Part shown: positions 1 to 7,757 of the stretch, in pieces | How the letters are laid out: every line of letters starts with the position of its first letter | Position numbering within the stretch: position 1 is the stretch's first letter | NCBI GenBank assembly: GCA_017463425.1 | Contig: JAFTPE010000026.1 | Span: 1-55,389 of the forward strand | DNA from: Clostridia bacterium | GTDB lineage: Bacteria > Bacillota > Clostridia > Christensenellales > Borkfalkiaceae | Direction of reading: 5' to 3' | DNA: 55,389 nucleotides | Program-made: the position numbers and the translations under genes | The notes under the pieces: model-generated | Seen by the model: only the letters and a program-made list of their open reading frames with translations | Database searches by the model: none | What the model was told of the DNA's origin: nothing

Positions 1-27
1 AAAAAGAAAGATAAACCGAAAAAATAA
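1..27 (+). CDS. possible 3' end of a plus-strand gene (partial)
   Basis: Read from base 1, the first nine codons give KKKDKPKK followed by TAA. This is only a lysine-rich tail, so no family can be named. The reading is open to the window edge but far too short to prove coding. If real, the gene is convergent with spo0A, and the three hairpins between them would serve as its 3' end. One possibility is the end of a transposon gene such as tnpB, because of the hairpin cluster that follows. That is inference only. Confidence 0.25.
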   Translation, partial: KKKDKPKK

Positions 28-48
28 TTAAAAGGCTTGCTTGTGTGC

Positions 49-136
49 GGTAGGCGGTTTTGGACGGTACTTAAGTACCTGCCGGTATAATGCCCTTTAG
101 GGCAAAGTAAAGCCCCCACTTTTAGTGGGGGATACT
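49..136 (+). other. cluster of three hairpins next to the left edge
   Basis: Three stem-loops follow each other. GGTACTTAAGTACC (66-79) is a perfect 14-base palindrome, and GGTAGG (49-54) can pair around it with CCTGCC (78-83). TGCCC-TTTA-GGGCA lies at 91-104. CCCCCACT-TTT-AGTGGGGG lies at 113-131. This is more structure than one terminator needs. Hairpin series of this kind, with a final strong stem just before the element end, occur at the right ends of IS200/IS605-type elements and their omega RNAs. A pair of terminators between convergent genes is the simpler reading. Only the base pairing is seen directly. Confidence 0.5.
113..131 (-). terminator. likely terminator of spo0A
   Basis: An 8-bp stem of CCCCCACT and AGTGGGGG with a 3-base loop lies 18 bases beyond the spo0A stop codon. 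On the minus strand it is followed by a T-rich stretch (CTTTACTTT). The stem is strong but the U-tract is broken. Confidence 0.55.
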
Positions 137-148
137 TACTTTCTGTTT

Positions 149-910
149 TCAAATCATATTCTCCAATATTAGTTTGTCCGCAACCAAGGCGATAAATTCG
201 CTGTTTGTCGGTTTTTCCGAGCCAAGATAAATTCTTGCGCCGAAAATGGCGTTGATAGCGTCAATGCGTCCTCTGTTCCAAGCCACTTCTATCGCGTGCC
301 GAATAGCGCGTTCCACTTTACTAGGCGTCGTATTAAATTTTTTCGCAATGGATGGATACAGTTCTTTAGTAACGCTGTTGATTATGTACGGACGTTCAAT
401 TGTCATTTTGATACCTTCTCGCAAATACACATATCCTTTGATATGTGGCGGTATACCAATGGAAATAAATATTTCACTGATTTTTTCATCCGTAGTTACA
501 GGTTTTCTCTTCGTTACGTTCGATTCCTTATCCGTCGAAGGCTTGTCTTTCATCAAGTCCCGAATACGTTCCATTGCCGCAGAAATCGAAAACGGTTTTA
601 CCAAATAATACGCCGCGCCCGCTTCCATTGCTTTTTCTACCAACGTATCGTTTGCACTACCTGTTACGATAATTTTTGCCTCAGACCACGTTTTCTTTAC
701 TGTTTCAATCACACCAAATCCGTCCGTGCCTTTTAAAAACATACTTACAAGCAACAAATCAGGTTTCAAGCGCAAAATTTCTTTTATTCCCGCATCCCCG
801 TCGTCGCCTGCATATAATACGTTAAAATCTTTGCTTTCGTCAAGCGCATCTTTCAACTGCTGTAATACCGCTTGATTCATCTCCAATAAGATTACTGAAT
901 TCGTCTTCAT
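149..910 (-). CDS. spo0A: Spo0A-family response regulator with a degenerate receiver
   Basis: 253 aa. Spo0A is the master regulator of entry into sporulation and stationary phase. It is normally activated by phosphorylation of a receiver Asp, then binds 0A boxes. The C-terminal half (about 140-253) is strongly conserved, with HIKGYVYLREGI, KKFNTTPSKVERAIRHAIEV and KPTNSEFIA, so DNA binding looks intact. The receiver (about 1-120) keeps Thr83 and Lys105. At the phosphoacceptor position (Asp56 in Bacillus subtilis) it has Ser56 (codon AGT at 743-745), and the acidic pair is Glu10-Met11 instead of Asp-Asp. A GGAGG ribosome binding site precedes the ATG and a SigA-type promoter lies upstream. The usual neighbour spoIVB is not beside it. 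It may be a paralogue of a normal Spo0A elsewhere, or the only copy in a lineage with altered sporulation. Confidence 0.95.
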   Translation of the reverse strand: MKTNSVILLEMNQAVLQQLKDALDESKDFNVLYAGDDGDAGIKEILRLKPDLLLVSMFLKGTDGFGVIETVKKTWSEAKIIVTGSANDTLVEKAMEAGAAYYLVKPFSISAAMERIRDLMKDKPSTDKESNVTKRKPVTTDEKISEIFISIGIPPHIKGYVYLREGIKMTIERPYIINSVTKELYPSIAKKFNTTPSKVERAIRHAIEVAWNRGRIDAINAIFGARIYLGSEKPTNSEFIALVADKLILENMI

Positions 911-964
911 TGTAATCCTCCTAAAAAATTTTTCAGATTCCCTTTCGGTTCTTCTGTAAGTATC

Positions 965-993
965 ATTATACTACAAATTTTTTAAAGAGTAAA
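965..993 (-). promoter_or_regulatory. SigA-type promoter of spo0A
   Basis: On the minus strand, TTTACT (988-993) and TATAAT (965-970) are separated by 17 bases, and lie about 55 bases before the spo0A start codon. Confidence 0.7.
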
Positions 994-1073
994 GCATTTA
1001 TTTTACAATATTTAAAACTTTTTGTTCAATAATGAAAAATATTTTACAAAAGTCGTAAAATTGAAGCGAATTT

Positions 1074-1080
1074 TGTCGAA
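1074..1080 (+). promoter_or_regulatory. candidate 0A box upstream of spo0A
   Basis: TGTCGAA, within TTTTGTCGAAAG, matches the core Spo0A-binding motif. It sits about 80 bases upstream of the spo0A -35 element, in the short gap after the ABC-F gene. The position would suit autoregulation. A 7-base match can occur by chance. Confidence 0.4.
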
Positions 1081-1088
1081 AGTGAGAA

Positions 1089-1119
1089 ACAAGGCAATTC
1101 GTTTTTTGAATTGCCTTGT
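1089..1119 (-). terminator. hairpin after the ABC-F gene
   Basis: A 12-bp stem, ACAAGGCAATTC with GAATTGCCTTGT, has a 7-base loop. It begins 13 bases past the ABC-F stop codon. The trailing U-tract on the minus strand (GTTTCTCACTTT) is weak. Confidence 0.5.
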
Positions 1120-1132
1120 CGATTATACAATT

Positions 1133-2710
1133 TTAAGCGTGAGTTTCGTCGATATATTCGTCATACGTAACTTGACGGTCATACGTTTTTTCCTCATTGA
1201 TTTCGATAATACGATTTGCAACGGTGTTCATCAATTCTTGGTCGTGTGAGGTAAGCAACATACAACCTTTATAATTGCTAAGTCCGTTGTTCAGTGCGGT
1301 AATCGATTCGAGGTCGAGGTGGTTCGTAGGTTCGTCAAAAATAAGGAAATTGCTACCCTCCAACATCATTTTAGCAAGCATACAACGTACTTTTTCTCCA
1401 CCTGATAATACTTTTGCCTGTTTTAAAGCCTCTTCGCCCGAGAACAACATGCGCCCCAGCCAGCCGCGAAGATATTCTTCATAATGGTCGTTAGAAAATT
1501 GGGACAGCCATTCCACAAGATTCAAATCGCAGCCTAAGAAATATTCGTTATTGTTTTGAGGAAAATAGGAAACAGAAATCGTCTTTCCCCATTTAACAGT
1601 ACCAGAATCAGGCTGTTCCTTGCCCATAAGAATATCGTAAAGCATGGTAAGCGTCGTGCTTTTGTCGGATACGATTCCGATTTTTTCATCACGTTGAACG
1701 GTAAAGGACAAATCTTTAAAATATCCTTCTTTGGTCAAACCTTCTACAATCAAAATATCGTGTCCAATTTCTTTTTCAAATTTAAAATCAATAAACGGAT
1801 ACTTACGAAGCGAGGGTTTAAAATCGTTGATCGTAAGTTTTTCCAATTCTTTCTTTCTTGAGGTTGCCTGTCTTGATTTAGAAGCGTTTGCTGCAAACCG
1901 AGCGATAAATTCTTGCAATTCTTTGGCGCGTTGTTCGGCTTTTTTATTCTGCTCTTTTTGTTGACGGGCAAGCAACTGACTTGTTTGATACCAAAAATCG
2001 TAGTTACCGACGTACATATTGATTTTTCCAAAGTCCACGTCGCAGATATTGGTACAAACTTTGTTTAAAAAGTGTCGGTTATGCGAAACGATAATAATGG
2101 TATTTTCAAAATCCATTAAATAATTTTCTAACCACCTTACCGTTTTGATATCCAAGTTATTCGTCGGCTCGTCCAAAAGCAAAACGTCGGGATCTCCAAA
2201 CAACGCTTGCGCCAACAAAACACGGACTTTTTGCTTTGCGTCCAAATCGCTCATTAAAGAATAATGCAATTCTTCCCCGATTTCCAATGCGTTTAAAAGT
2301 TGCGCCGCTTGAAATTCTGCGTCGTAACCATTCATTTCCGCAAACTCGCTTTCAAGTTCAGCCGCGCGAACGCCGTCTTCTTCGGAAAAATCAGGCTTTG
2401 CGTACAAAGCGTCCTTTTCGTCCATTACTTCCACCAATCTTTTATAGCCCATCATTACGGTACGCAACACCGTTTCGTTGTCGTACATATTTTGGTTCTG
2501 TTGTAATACGGACATACGCTCGTTTTTATTCATACTGACAAAACCTTTCTGCGGTTCAATTTCTCCAGAAAGCACTTTTAAAAACGTAGATTTTCCCGCG
2601 CCGTTTGCGCCGATAATTCCATAACACTTCCCTTTCGTAAACTTCAAATTCACGTCTTCAAACAATTTTTTACTGCCGAATTGCAACGAAACACCCGTAA
2701 CCTGTAACAT
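1133..2710 (-). CDS. ABC-F family ATPase
   Basis: 525 aa from the ATG at 2708-2710; an in-frame TTG just before it is too close to the AGAGG site. ABC-F proteins are soluble, have two ATPase domains, act at the ribosome and lack membrane segments. The first domain has Walker A GANGAGKST (about 34-42) and Walker B VLLLDEPTNNLD. The second has LSGGEKVR and LIFDEPTNHLD. The linker between them is rich in charged residues (about 240-300). Two sites are unusual: the first signature reads LDAKQ where LSGGQ is expected, and the second P-loop reads VSDKSTTL, lacking the GxxG part. It resembles the YkpA/YbiT subfamily overall. Whether it is a translation factor or gives antibiotic protection cannot be told. 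It stands alone with its own promoter. Confidence 0.9.
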   Translation of the reverse strand: MLQVTGVSLQFGSKKLFEDVNLKFTKGKCYGIIGANGAGKSTFLKVLSGEIEPQKGFVSMNKNERMSVLQQNQNMYDNETVLRTVMMGYKRLVEVMDEKDALYAKPDFSEEDGVRAAELESEFAEMNGYDAEFQAAQLLNALEIGEELHYSLMSDLDAKQKVRVLLAQALFGDPDVLLLDEPTNNLDIKTVRWLENYLMDFENTIIIVSHNRHFLNKVCTNICDVDFGKINMYVGNYDFWYQTSQLLARQQKEQNKKAEQRAKELQEFIARFAANASKSRQATSRKKELEKLTINDFKPSLRKYPFIDFKFEKEIGHDILIVEGLTKEGYFKDLSFTVQRDEKIGIVSDKSTTLTMLYDILMGKEQPDSGTVKWGKTISVSYFPQNNNEYFLGCDLNLVEWLSQFSNDHYEEYLRGWLGRMLFSGEEALKQAKVLSGGEKVRCMLAKMMLEGSNFLIFDEPTNHLDLESITALNNGLSNYKGCMLLTSHDQELMNTVANRIIEINEEKTYDRQVTYDEYIDETHA

Positions 2711-2743
2711 CAAAATACCTCTATAACATTATTTTCCTTGAAG

Positions 2744-2772
2744 ATTATACCATATAAATTTTTTTAAAGCAA
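2744..2772 (-). promoter_or_regulatory. promoter of the ABC-F gene
   Basis: TTGCTT (2767-2772) and TATAAT (2744-2749) on the minus strand are spaced 17 bases apart and lie 33 bases before the chosen start codon. Confidence 0.65.
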
Positions 2773-2820
2773 ACGTTTACGCCCGTATTCCGTTTTTTAT
2801 TTCTTATAAATGAAAAAAGA

Positions 2821-2851
2821 AAAAATCCCGAACGTATTATTCGGGATTTTT
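2821..2851 (-). terminator. terminator of acpP
   Basis: AAAAATCCCGAA and TTCGGGATTTTT form a 12-bp stem with a 7-base loop, starting 15 bases beyond the acpP stop. T-runs on both sides make it look bidirectional. Confidence 0.85.
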
Positions 2852-2866
2852 TCAATCGATAACGCC

Positions 2867-3094
2867 TTATTTTACGAGTTTTTCTAATTCCGTAGCGACG
2901 TCCGCAACCGTAATCAGGTTTTCCACTTCGTCGTCGGGAATCACAATTCCGTATTCGTCCTCCAATTCGCTGAGCAATTCAACAACGTCCAACGAATCCG
3001 CGCCCAAATCGTCCACGATTTTTGCGTCGGGTGCTACCTTTTCCAAAGGCAAATTAAGCGCCTCTGCAAGCATTGCTTGAATTTTTTCTAACAT
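2867..3094 (-). CDS. acpP: acyl carrier protein
   Basis: 75 aa, the usual size. It carries growing acyl chains on a phosphopantetheine arm in fatty acid synthesis. The attachment site is Ser34 in GADSLDVVEL, followed by the acidic helix SELEDEYGIVIPDDEV. GGAGG precedes the ATG. It has its own promoter and terminator and no fab genes beside it, so it is a single-gene unit here. It could be the housekeeping ACP or a second, dedicated one. The sequence is typical of the housekeeping type. Confidence 0.95.
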   Translation of the reverse strand: MLEKIQAMLAEALNLPLEKVAPDAKIVDDLGADSLDVVELLSELEDEYGIVIPDDEVENLITVADVATELEKLVK

Positions 3095-3140
3095 ACAATT
3101 ATCCTCCGTATAATTCGAGTTTTAAAAACTTTACTTTCAT

Positions 3141-3169
3141 ATTTTAATATAATCTCCAAAAAATGTCAA
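3141..3169 (-). promoter_or_regulatory. promoter of acpP
   Basis: TTGACA (3164-3169) and TAAAAT (3141-3146) on the minus strand have a 17-base spacer. The -35 box lies just past the tex stop codon. Confidence 0.8.
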
Positions 3170-3181
3170 GCATTTTAAGTA

Positions 3182-5353
3182 TTATTTATTTTTCTTTCTC
3201 ATTGTAAGCCCGATACGATTTTTCTTAACGTCCACTTCTTTTACCCGTACCTGCACAATTTGACCTACTTTCAAAACTTCCGACGGGTGTTTGATATACC
3301 GATCCGTGATTTCGGATATATGCACCAAACCGTCTTGATGTACACCGATATCGATAAACGCGCCAAAATCGACTACGTTGCGAACCGTTCCCGTTACTTC
3401 CATACCAACTTGCAAATCTTCAATTCCCATAATGTCTTTACGGAGCGTTGGCGCGGGTAAGCCCTCGCGAATATCTCTGCCCGGTTTCATCAATTCGGTT
3501 ACGATATCCATTAGCGTAGCTTTGTCAAGTTCGGTTTCTTTTGCCGCTTTTTCCTCTCCGTATTCTTTGATTTTTTGCCTCAAATCGGCAATACGGCGCG
3601 CTTTTACGTCTTCGGTAGTATAAGAGAACAACGAAAGCAGTTTTTCCGCTTTTGTATACGATTCCGGGTGTACCGCTGTATTATCTAAAATATTATCGCC
3701 TCCGTCAATGCGTAAAAATCCTGCGCATTGGGTGTATGCTTTTTCTCCAAGTTTGGGCACTTTCAACAGTTGTTTTCTCGATTTAAATCTACCGTTTTCT
3801 TCGCGATACAAAACGATATTTTTTGCTACGGAAGAATTCAATCCTGCAACGAATTTCAACAGCGATACACTGGCGGTGTTTAAATCTACGCCGACGCTGT
3901 TTACGCAATCTTCCAACACGCCCGCAAGCGCGCCGTCCAAACGTTTTTCATTCATATCGTGTTGATATTGCCCAACCCCTATCGATTTGGGGTCGATTTT
4001 AATGAGTTCTGCAAGAGGGTCTTGCAATCTTCTTGCTATAGAAACCGCGCTTCTTGCCGTAACGTCGTAATCGGGGAATTCTTCCGCGCCAAGCGCGCTA
4101 GCGGAATAAACGGACGCGCCTGCCTCGTTTACGATTACGTAGCCTACTTCTCTGCCTGTTTCCGCTTTGATTTCTTTAATCAATTCAGCAATAAAAATTT
4201 CGCTTTCTTTACTTGCCGTACCGTTCCCGCAAGAGATAACTTCTACTGCATATTTTTCAATCAATTTTTTCAAAACGATTTTTGCTTCTTCGGTTTTGTT
4301 TTGAGGAGGAGTGGGGAACACAACCGTTTTATCAAGCACTTTTCCCGTCCCGTCTACTACGCAAATTTTACAACCCGTTCTAAACGCGGGGTCCCACCCC
4401 ATGGTAATTTTATCCTTTACGGGCGGTTGCATCAACAACGGCTTTAAATTGAGTTCAAACATTTTAATTGCTTGTTCGCTGGCGTCCTCGAATAACTGCG
4501 CGCGCACCTCTCTTTCCACCGAAGGCGCAATCAAACGTTCGTATCCGTCCTCTGCCGCTTCTTTTACAATTTTCGTGCTTTCGCCTCCGTCCTTTAAAAA
4601 GCTCGCCGCGGTGATACGTTTTGCAAATTCCGTATCTACCCGTAAGGAAACCTTTAAAAATTCTTCTTTTTCACCACGATTGAGCGCTAAAATACGATGG
4701 CTTTTCGCTTCGCTGACAGGCTCGCAATAATCCGCGTACATACCATACGTTTTAGTTTGGTCTTCCTCTTCTTTTCCCTTAGCGTATGAAGAAACGATTT
4801 CGCCGTGTTTGAAAAAGAAATTACGCAATTTTTTACGGGTTGCGGCGTCGTCGGAAATTATTTCCGCTATAATATCCCTTGCACCGTCAATCGCTTCGTC
4901 TACGGATTGTACTTCTTCCGTAATATATTTTTCCGCTTCTTTTTTCACATCTACCGTTTTATCCTGCGATAAAATAACGTCGGCGAGCGGTTGCAATCCT
5001 TTGGCGATCGCCATTAAAGCGCGCGTTTTTCTCTTTTGTTTATACGGACGGTAAATATCTTCCACCTCTGTAAGCGTTGCTGCTTTATCCAATGCAAGAC
5101 GAATTTCTTCCGTCATTTTACCTTGTTCGGTAATGGCATTCGTTACTTCTTCTTTACGTTTTTCAAGATTGCGAAGATAGGTCAAGCGGTCAAACAATTC
5201 ACGTAAAATCTGGTCGTCGCAACTGCCCGTCATTTCTTTACGATAACGCGCGATAAAAGGAATGGTATTCCCCTCGTCAATCAGAGCAACGATATTGTTC
5301 GCATGGGTGGGAGTTAAATGAAATTCTTCGGTAATCGTTTGTAAAATATCCAT
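3182..5353 (-). CDS. tex: Tex-family RNA-binding protein with S1 domain
   Basis: 723 aa, full length for the family. Tex proteins are cytoplasmic nucleic-acid-binding factors linked to transcription. The N-terminal Tex domain is clear (FIARYRKEMTGSCDDQILREL near 32-52). A YqgF/RuvX-like fold lies in the middle (GWDPAFRTGCKICVVD). A helix-hairpin-helix region (LNTASVSLLKFVAGL) and a C-terminal S1 domain (about 648-718, GTVRNVVDFGAFIDIGVHQD) follow. It is the last gene of the ten-gene uvrC unit, 17 bases after the alkD-like gene. No obvious terminator follows, so some transcripts may run into acpP. Confidence 0.95.
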   Translation of the reverse strand: MDILQTITEEFHLTPTHANNIVALIDEGNTIPFIARYRKEMTGSCDDQILRELFDRLTYLRNLEKRKEEVTNAITEQGKMTEEIRLALDKAATLTEVEDIYRPYKQKRKTRALMAIAKGLQPLADVILSQDKTVDVKKEAEKYITEEVQSVDEAIDGARDIIAEIISDDAATRKKLRNFFFKHGEIVSSYAKGKEEEDQTKTYGMYADYCEPVSEAKSHRILALNRGEKEEFLKVSLRVDTEFAKRITAASFLKDGGESTKIVKEAAEDGYERLIAPSVEREVRAQLFEDASEQAIKMFELNLKPLLMQPPVKDKITMGWDPAFRTGCKICVVDGTGKVLDKTVVFPTPPQNKTEEAKIVLKKLIEKYAVEVISCGNGTASKESEIFIAELIKEIKAETGREVGYVIVNEAGASVYSASALGAEEFPDYDVTARSAVSIARRLQDPLAELIKIDPKSIGVGQYQHDMNEKRLDGALAGVLEDCVNSVGVDLNTASVSLLKFVAGLNSSVAKNIVLYREENGRFKSRKQLLKVPKLGEKAYTQCAGFLRIDGGDNILDNTAVHPESYTKAEKLLSLFSYTTEDVKARRIADLRQKIKEYGEEKAAKETELDKATLMDIVTELMKPGRDIREGLPAPTLRKDIMGIEDLQVGMEVTGTVRNVVDFGAFIDIGVHQDGLVHISEITDRYIKHPSEVLKVGQIVQVRVKEVDVKKNRIGLTMRKKNK

Positions 5354-5370
5354 AATTCTATACCTTTATA

Positions 5371-6039
5371 TTATTTTATTTTCAAGGAACGTAAATATTC
5401 CTTTTGCGCATTGGTCAAACGATAGCTTTCTATCGCTTTTTGTATTGATTTATTATGCGTTGTTTTATCTAAAAACTCGCTTTGTAATATTTCTAAACCG
5501 AAATCGTAGTATTTAATCAAAATTTCTGCCGTGAGCCATGCCACCGCCATATGTACGTAATAAAGCCGTGTATCTGCCATACGGATATATTTCAAAAGTG
5601 TCGAAAAATATTCTTCTTCAATATACGCGTATAACAGCGTTACAAGGACGTATCTTTGATAAAATTCTCCGCCGTTTGAAAACAGCTGGTCTAAAATAGG
5701 CAAAAATTCGCCTTTATGTTTTTTCAAGCAATTCGTTTTAAAACAATCGCAAGTAGCCCAATTATCTATCCACGAAACGCATTTTTCTACCCATTTTAAA
5801 AATTCTTCGTATGGCAAATCGGCAACTAGGCACAATTTAATAAAAATAACTTCAAAGTATTCGTTTGGAAAAGAAAAAATATCGTCAAAATCCTTTGCAT
5901 ATTTTTTTGCTATTGCTCGCATAGTCGGGGTACGGACGCCCAAAATCGTTTGCTGCGTCGGGATTAGCTTTTTTTGAAATTCTGAAAACGATTGTTCTTT
6001 ATATTCGTTTAATTCGTTAAGAAATTCCGTATACGTCAT
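5371..6039 (-). CDS. AlkD-like DNA alkylation repair protein
   Basis: 222 aa from the ATG at 6037-6039, which has GGAGG 10 bases upstream; the open frame runs further up, but only over the neighbouring gene. AlkD-type proteins are all-helical HEAT-repeat DNA glycosylases that remove alkylated bases. The stretch SWIDNWATCDCFK contains the Trp and Asp typical of the active site (DNWATCD). The start overlaps the end of the hypoxanthine-DNA glycosylase gene by 23 bases, so the two are probably co-translated. Two base-excision enzymes in one overlapping pair suggest a shared role in removing damaged bases. Confidence 0.9.
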   Translation of the reverse strand: MTYTEFLNELNEYKEQSFSEFQKKLIPTQQTILGVRTPTMRAIAKKYAKDFDDIFSFPNEYFEVIFIKLCLVADLPYEEFLKWVEKCVSWIDNWATCDCFKTNCLKKHKGEFLPILDQLFSNGGEFYQRYVLVTLLYAYIEEEYFSTLLKYIRMADTRLYYVHMAVAWLTAEILIKYYDFGLEILQSEFLDKTTHNKSIQKAIESYRLTNAQKEYLRSLKIK

Positions 6040-6508
6040 CAAGCGCGTTCCTCCATATGGTTTCTGAAAAACGTGGATTTGCAGGACTTGTTGACGGCAT
6101 TTTTTCATAAAGGATACCGCAAGTAGCAAAATGTTCGGAAAACAAATTGTACGCCAAAGTGCCGTTTAATAAAATTTTTTCAATCTTTGCCATAGCAAAC
6201 ACTTGGTTTAAATCCGCGATTTCCACATTTTTTATTGAAGAATCCGCCGATCCTTCGATTTCACAAGCCATAACCATATCCCAAAGCGCAATATTGCGAC
6301 GAAACAAAAACTCTTTTTTCCCCTCAATCGTTTCTGGAATTTCTTCGTTGAAATATCCGCAAACCGTCCGCCAAAACCGATTTTGTTTGTTTCCGTAATA
6401 AAAATCGATTTGACGGCTTTTCACAGACGGAAAGCTGCCTAAAATCAGAACTTTGCTATTCTTATCAAATACGGGCGCAAACCCGATTTTTCTTTGTGTA
6501 GTTTCCAT
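6017..6508 (-). CDS. hypoxanthine-DNA glycosylase (UDG superfamily, family 6)
   Basis: 163 aa. Family 6 enzymes excise hypoxanthine, the product of adenine deamination. Motif 1 is LILGSFPSVKSR (about 20-31), followed by FYYGNKQNRFW with the Asn expected in this family. The C-terminal motif MPSTSPANP (about 138-146) matches the second active-site loop. The length is normal. It lies 9 bases after mlpA and overlaps the alkD-like gene. Uracil-DNA glycosylase families have different motif 1 residues, so the family 6 reading is favoured. Confidence 0.88.
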   Translation of the reverse strand: METTQRKIGFAPVFDKNSKVLILGSFPSVKSRQIDFYYGNKQNRFWRTVCGYFNEEIPETIEGKKEFLFRRNIALWDMVMACEIEGSADSSIKNVEIADLNQVFAMAKIEKILLNGTLAYNLFSEHFATCGILYEKMPSTSPANPRFSETIWRNALDDVYGIS

Positions 6509-6517
6509 ACAACGTTA

Positions 6518-7753
6518 TCATTCAAGCGGTTTGTCCGTCGCCCCAACGATAGCCGTGGCTTTATTTTTTTCATCAAACATAGTTTGTATCACGTCTTGCG
6601 CCATTTCGTGCGTCATAGTGTTGATCCGCGCGAGTCTTTCTTCAAAATCGAAAATTTTATCAAAATACAACATATATTTTCCGTACAACAGCATTTGTGA
6701 ATTGCTGCTTTCGTTGCTGAAAAACATACCGGCTTTCATTTGTTCGCGACTGCGTGAAAATTCGTCCTCGGTAATACCTTTTTCTTTCATAATGCGAATA
6801 ACGTCGCAAATTGCCTCATACGCTTCGTTGGTATTGGCAGGATTTACGCCTGCGTAAATATTAAGAGAACCACATTCTGCATACGAAGAAACGTAGGAAT
6901 AGACCGAATACGCCAATCCGCGTTTTTCTCTAACTTCTTGAAACAGCCTTGCGCTCATTGATCCACCCAATACGCCGTTAATTGCGCTGACGATATCCGT
7001 TTTTTCGTCCGCACGAGCAACAGACGGATACGCGAGTGCCAAATGCATTTGTTCGATCGGTTTATTTTTAAACAGATGTTTGCGATTACAAATTATTTTT
7101 TGTTCGCGCGCCTCGAATTTCCCCGTTTCTAACGTCCCAAAATACGTTTCCACCAATGCTTGCGCCGTCGCCATATCCACGCCACCAGCAAAGGAAATAA
7201 CGATATTTTCGGGACAATATCGAGCCCGTTTATATTGATAAATATCTTCGACTGTAAACCCTTTCACGTTTTTTGTCGTACCTAAAATGTTACGCCCGTA
7301 ATTCTCCTTTCCGTAAAACGCAGACGCCAACAAATCCAAACATAAATCTTCGGGCGTATCTTCGTTCATTGAAATTTCTTCGCAAACCACGCCCTTTTCC
7401 CGTTCCATTTCTTCTTCGGGAAATGTCGAATTTAAAAACAAATCCGAAAGCAATTCAAAACACGCCGCGGTATGCTCGGTGATACATTTAGAATAATAAC
7501 ACGTCAAATCCTTACCTGTAAACGCATTTACTTGCGCTCCAAGGCGGTCAAATGAATCGGAAAGCTCGAACGCATTACGTTTTTTCGTGCCTTTGAATTG
7601 CATATGTTCGATAAAATGAGAAATACCGTCCTCCGACGCTGTTTCCACGCTTGCGCCCGTACCGACGAGAATCCCCATCGTTACCGAGCTGAGTCCTTCC
7701 ATTTTTTTCACCACGAGCCGCAGCCCGTTTTCATATCTTTTTTCAAATATCAT
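6518..7753 (-). CDS. mlpA: M16-family zinc peptidase
   Basis: 411 aa. Insulinase-type (M16) peptidases are zinc enzymes of processing-peptidase size. The inverted zinc motif HFIEH is at 46-50, and the third ligand Glu lies in CEEISMNED near 125. The C-terminal half has the usual VREKRGLAYSVYSY motif. It follows the polysaccharide deacetylase gene by 4 bases, the same order as ylxY-mlpA (ymxG) in Bacillus subtilis, which supports the symbol. There the gene belongs to a region with sporulation and protease functions. The substrate is not known. Confidence 0.92.
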   Translation of the reverse strand: MIFEKRYENGLRLVVKKMEGLSSVTMGILVGTGASVETASEDGISHFIEHMQFKGTKKRNAFELSDSFDRLGAQVNAFTGKDLTCYYSKCITEHTAACFELLSDLFLNSTFPEEEMEREKGVVCEEISMNEDTPEDLCLDLLASAFYGKENYGRNILGTTKNVKGFTVEDIYQYKRARYCPENIVISFAGGVDMATAQALVETYFGTLETGKFEAREQKIICNRKHLFKNKPIEQMHLALAYPSVARADEKTDIVSAINGVLGGSMSARLFQEVREKRGLAYSVYSYVSSYAECGSLNIYAGVNPANTNEAYEAICDVIRIMKEKGITEDEFSRSREQMKAGMFFSNESSNSQMLLYGKYMLYFDKIFDFEERLARINTMTHEMAQDVIQTMFDEKNKATAIVGATDKPLE

Positions 7754-7757
7754 TTTT

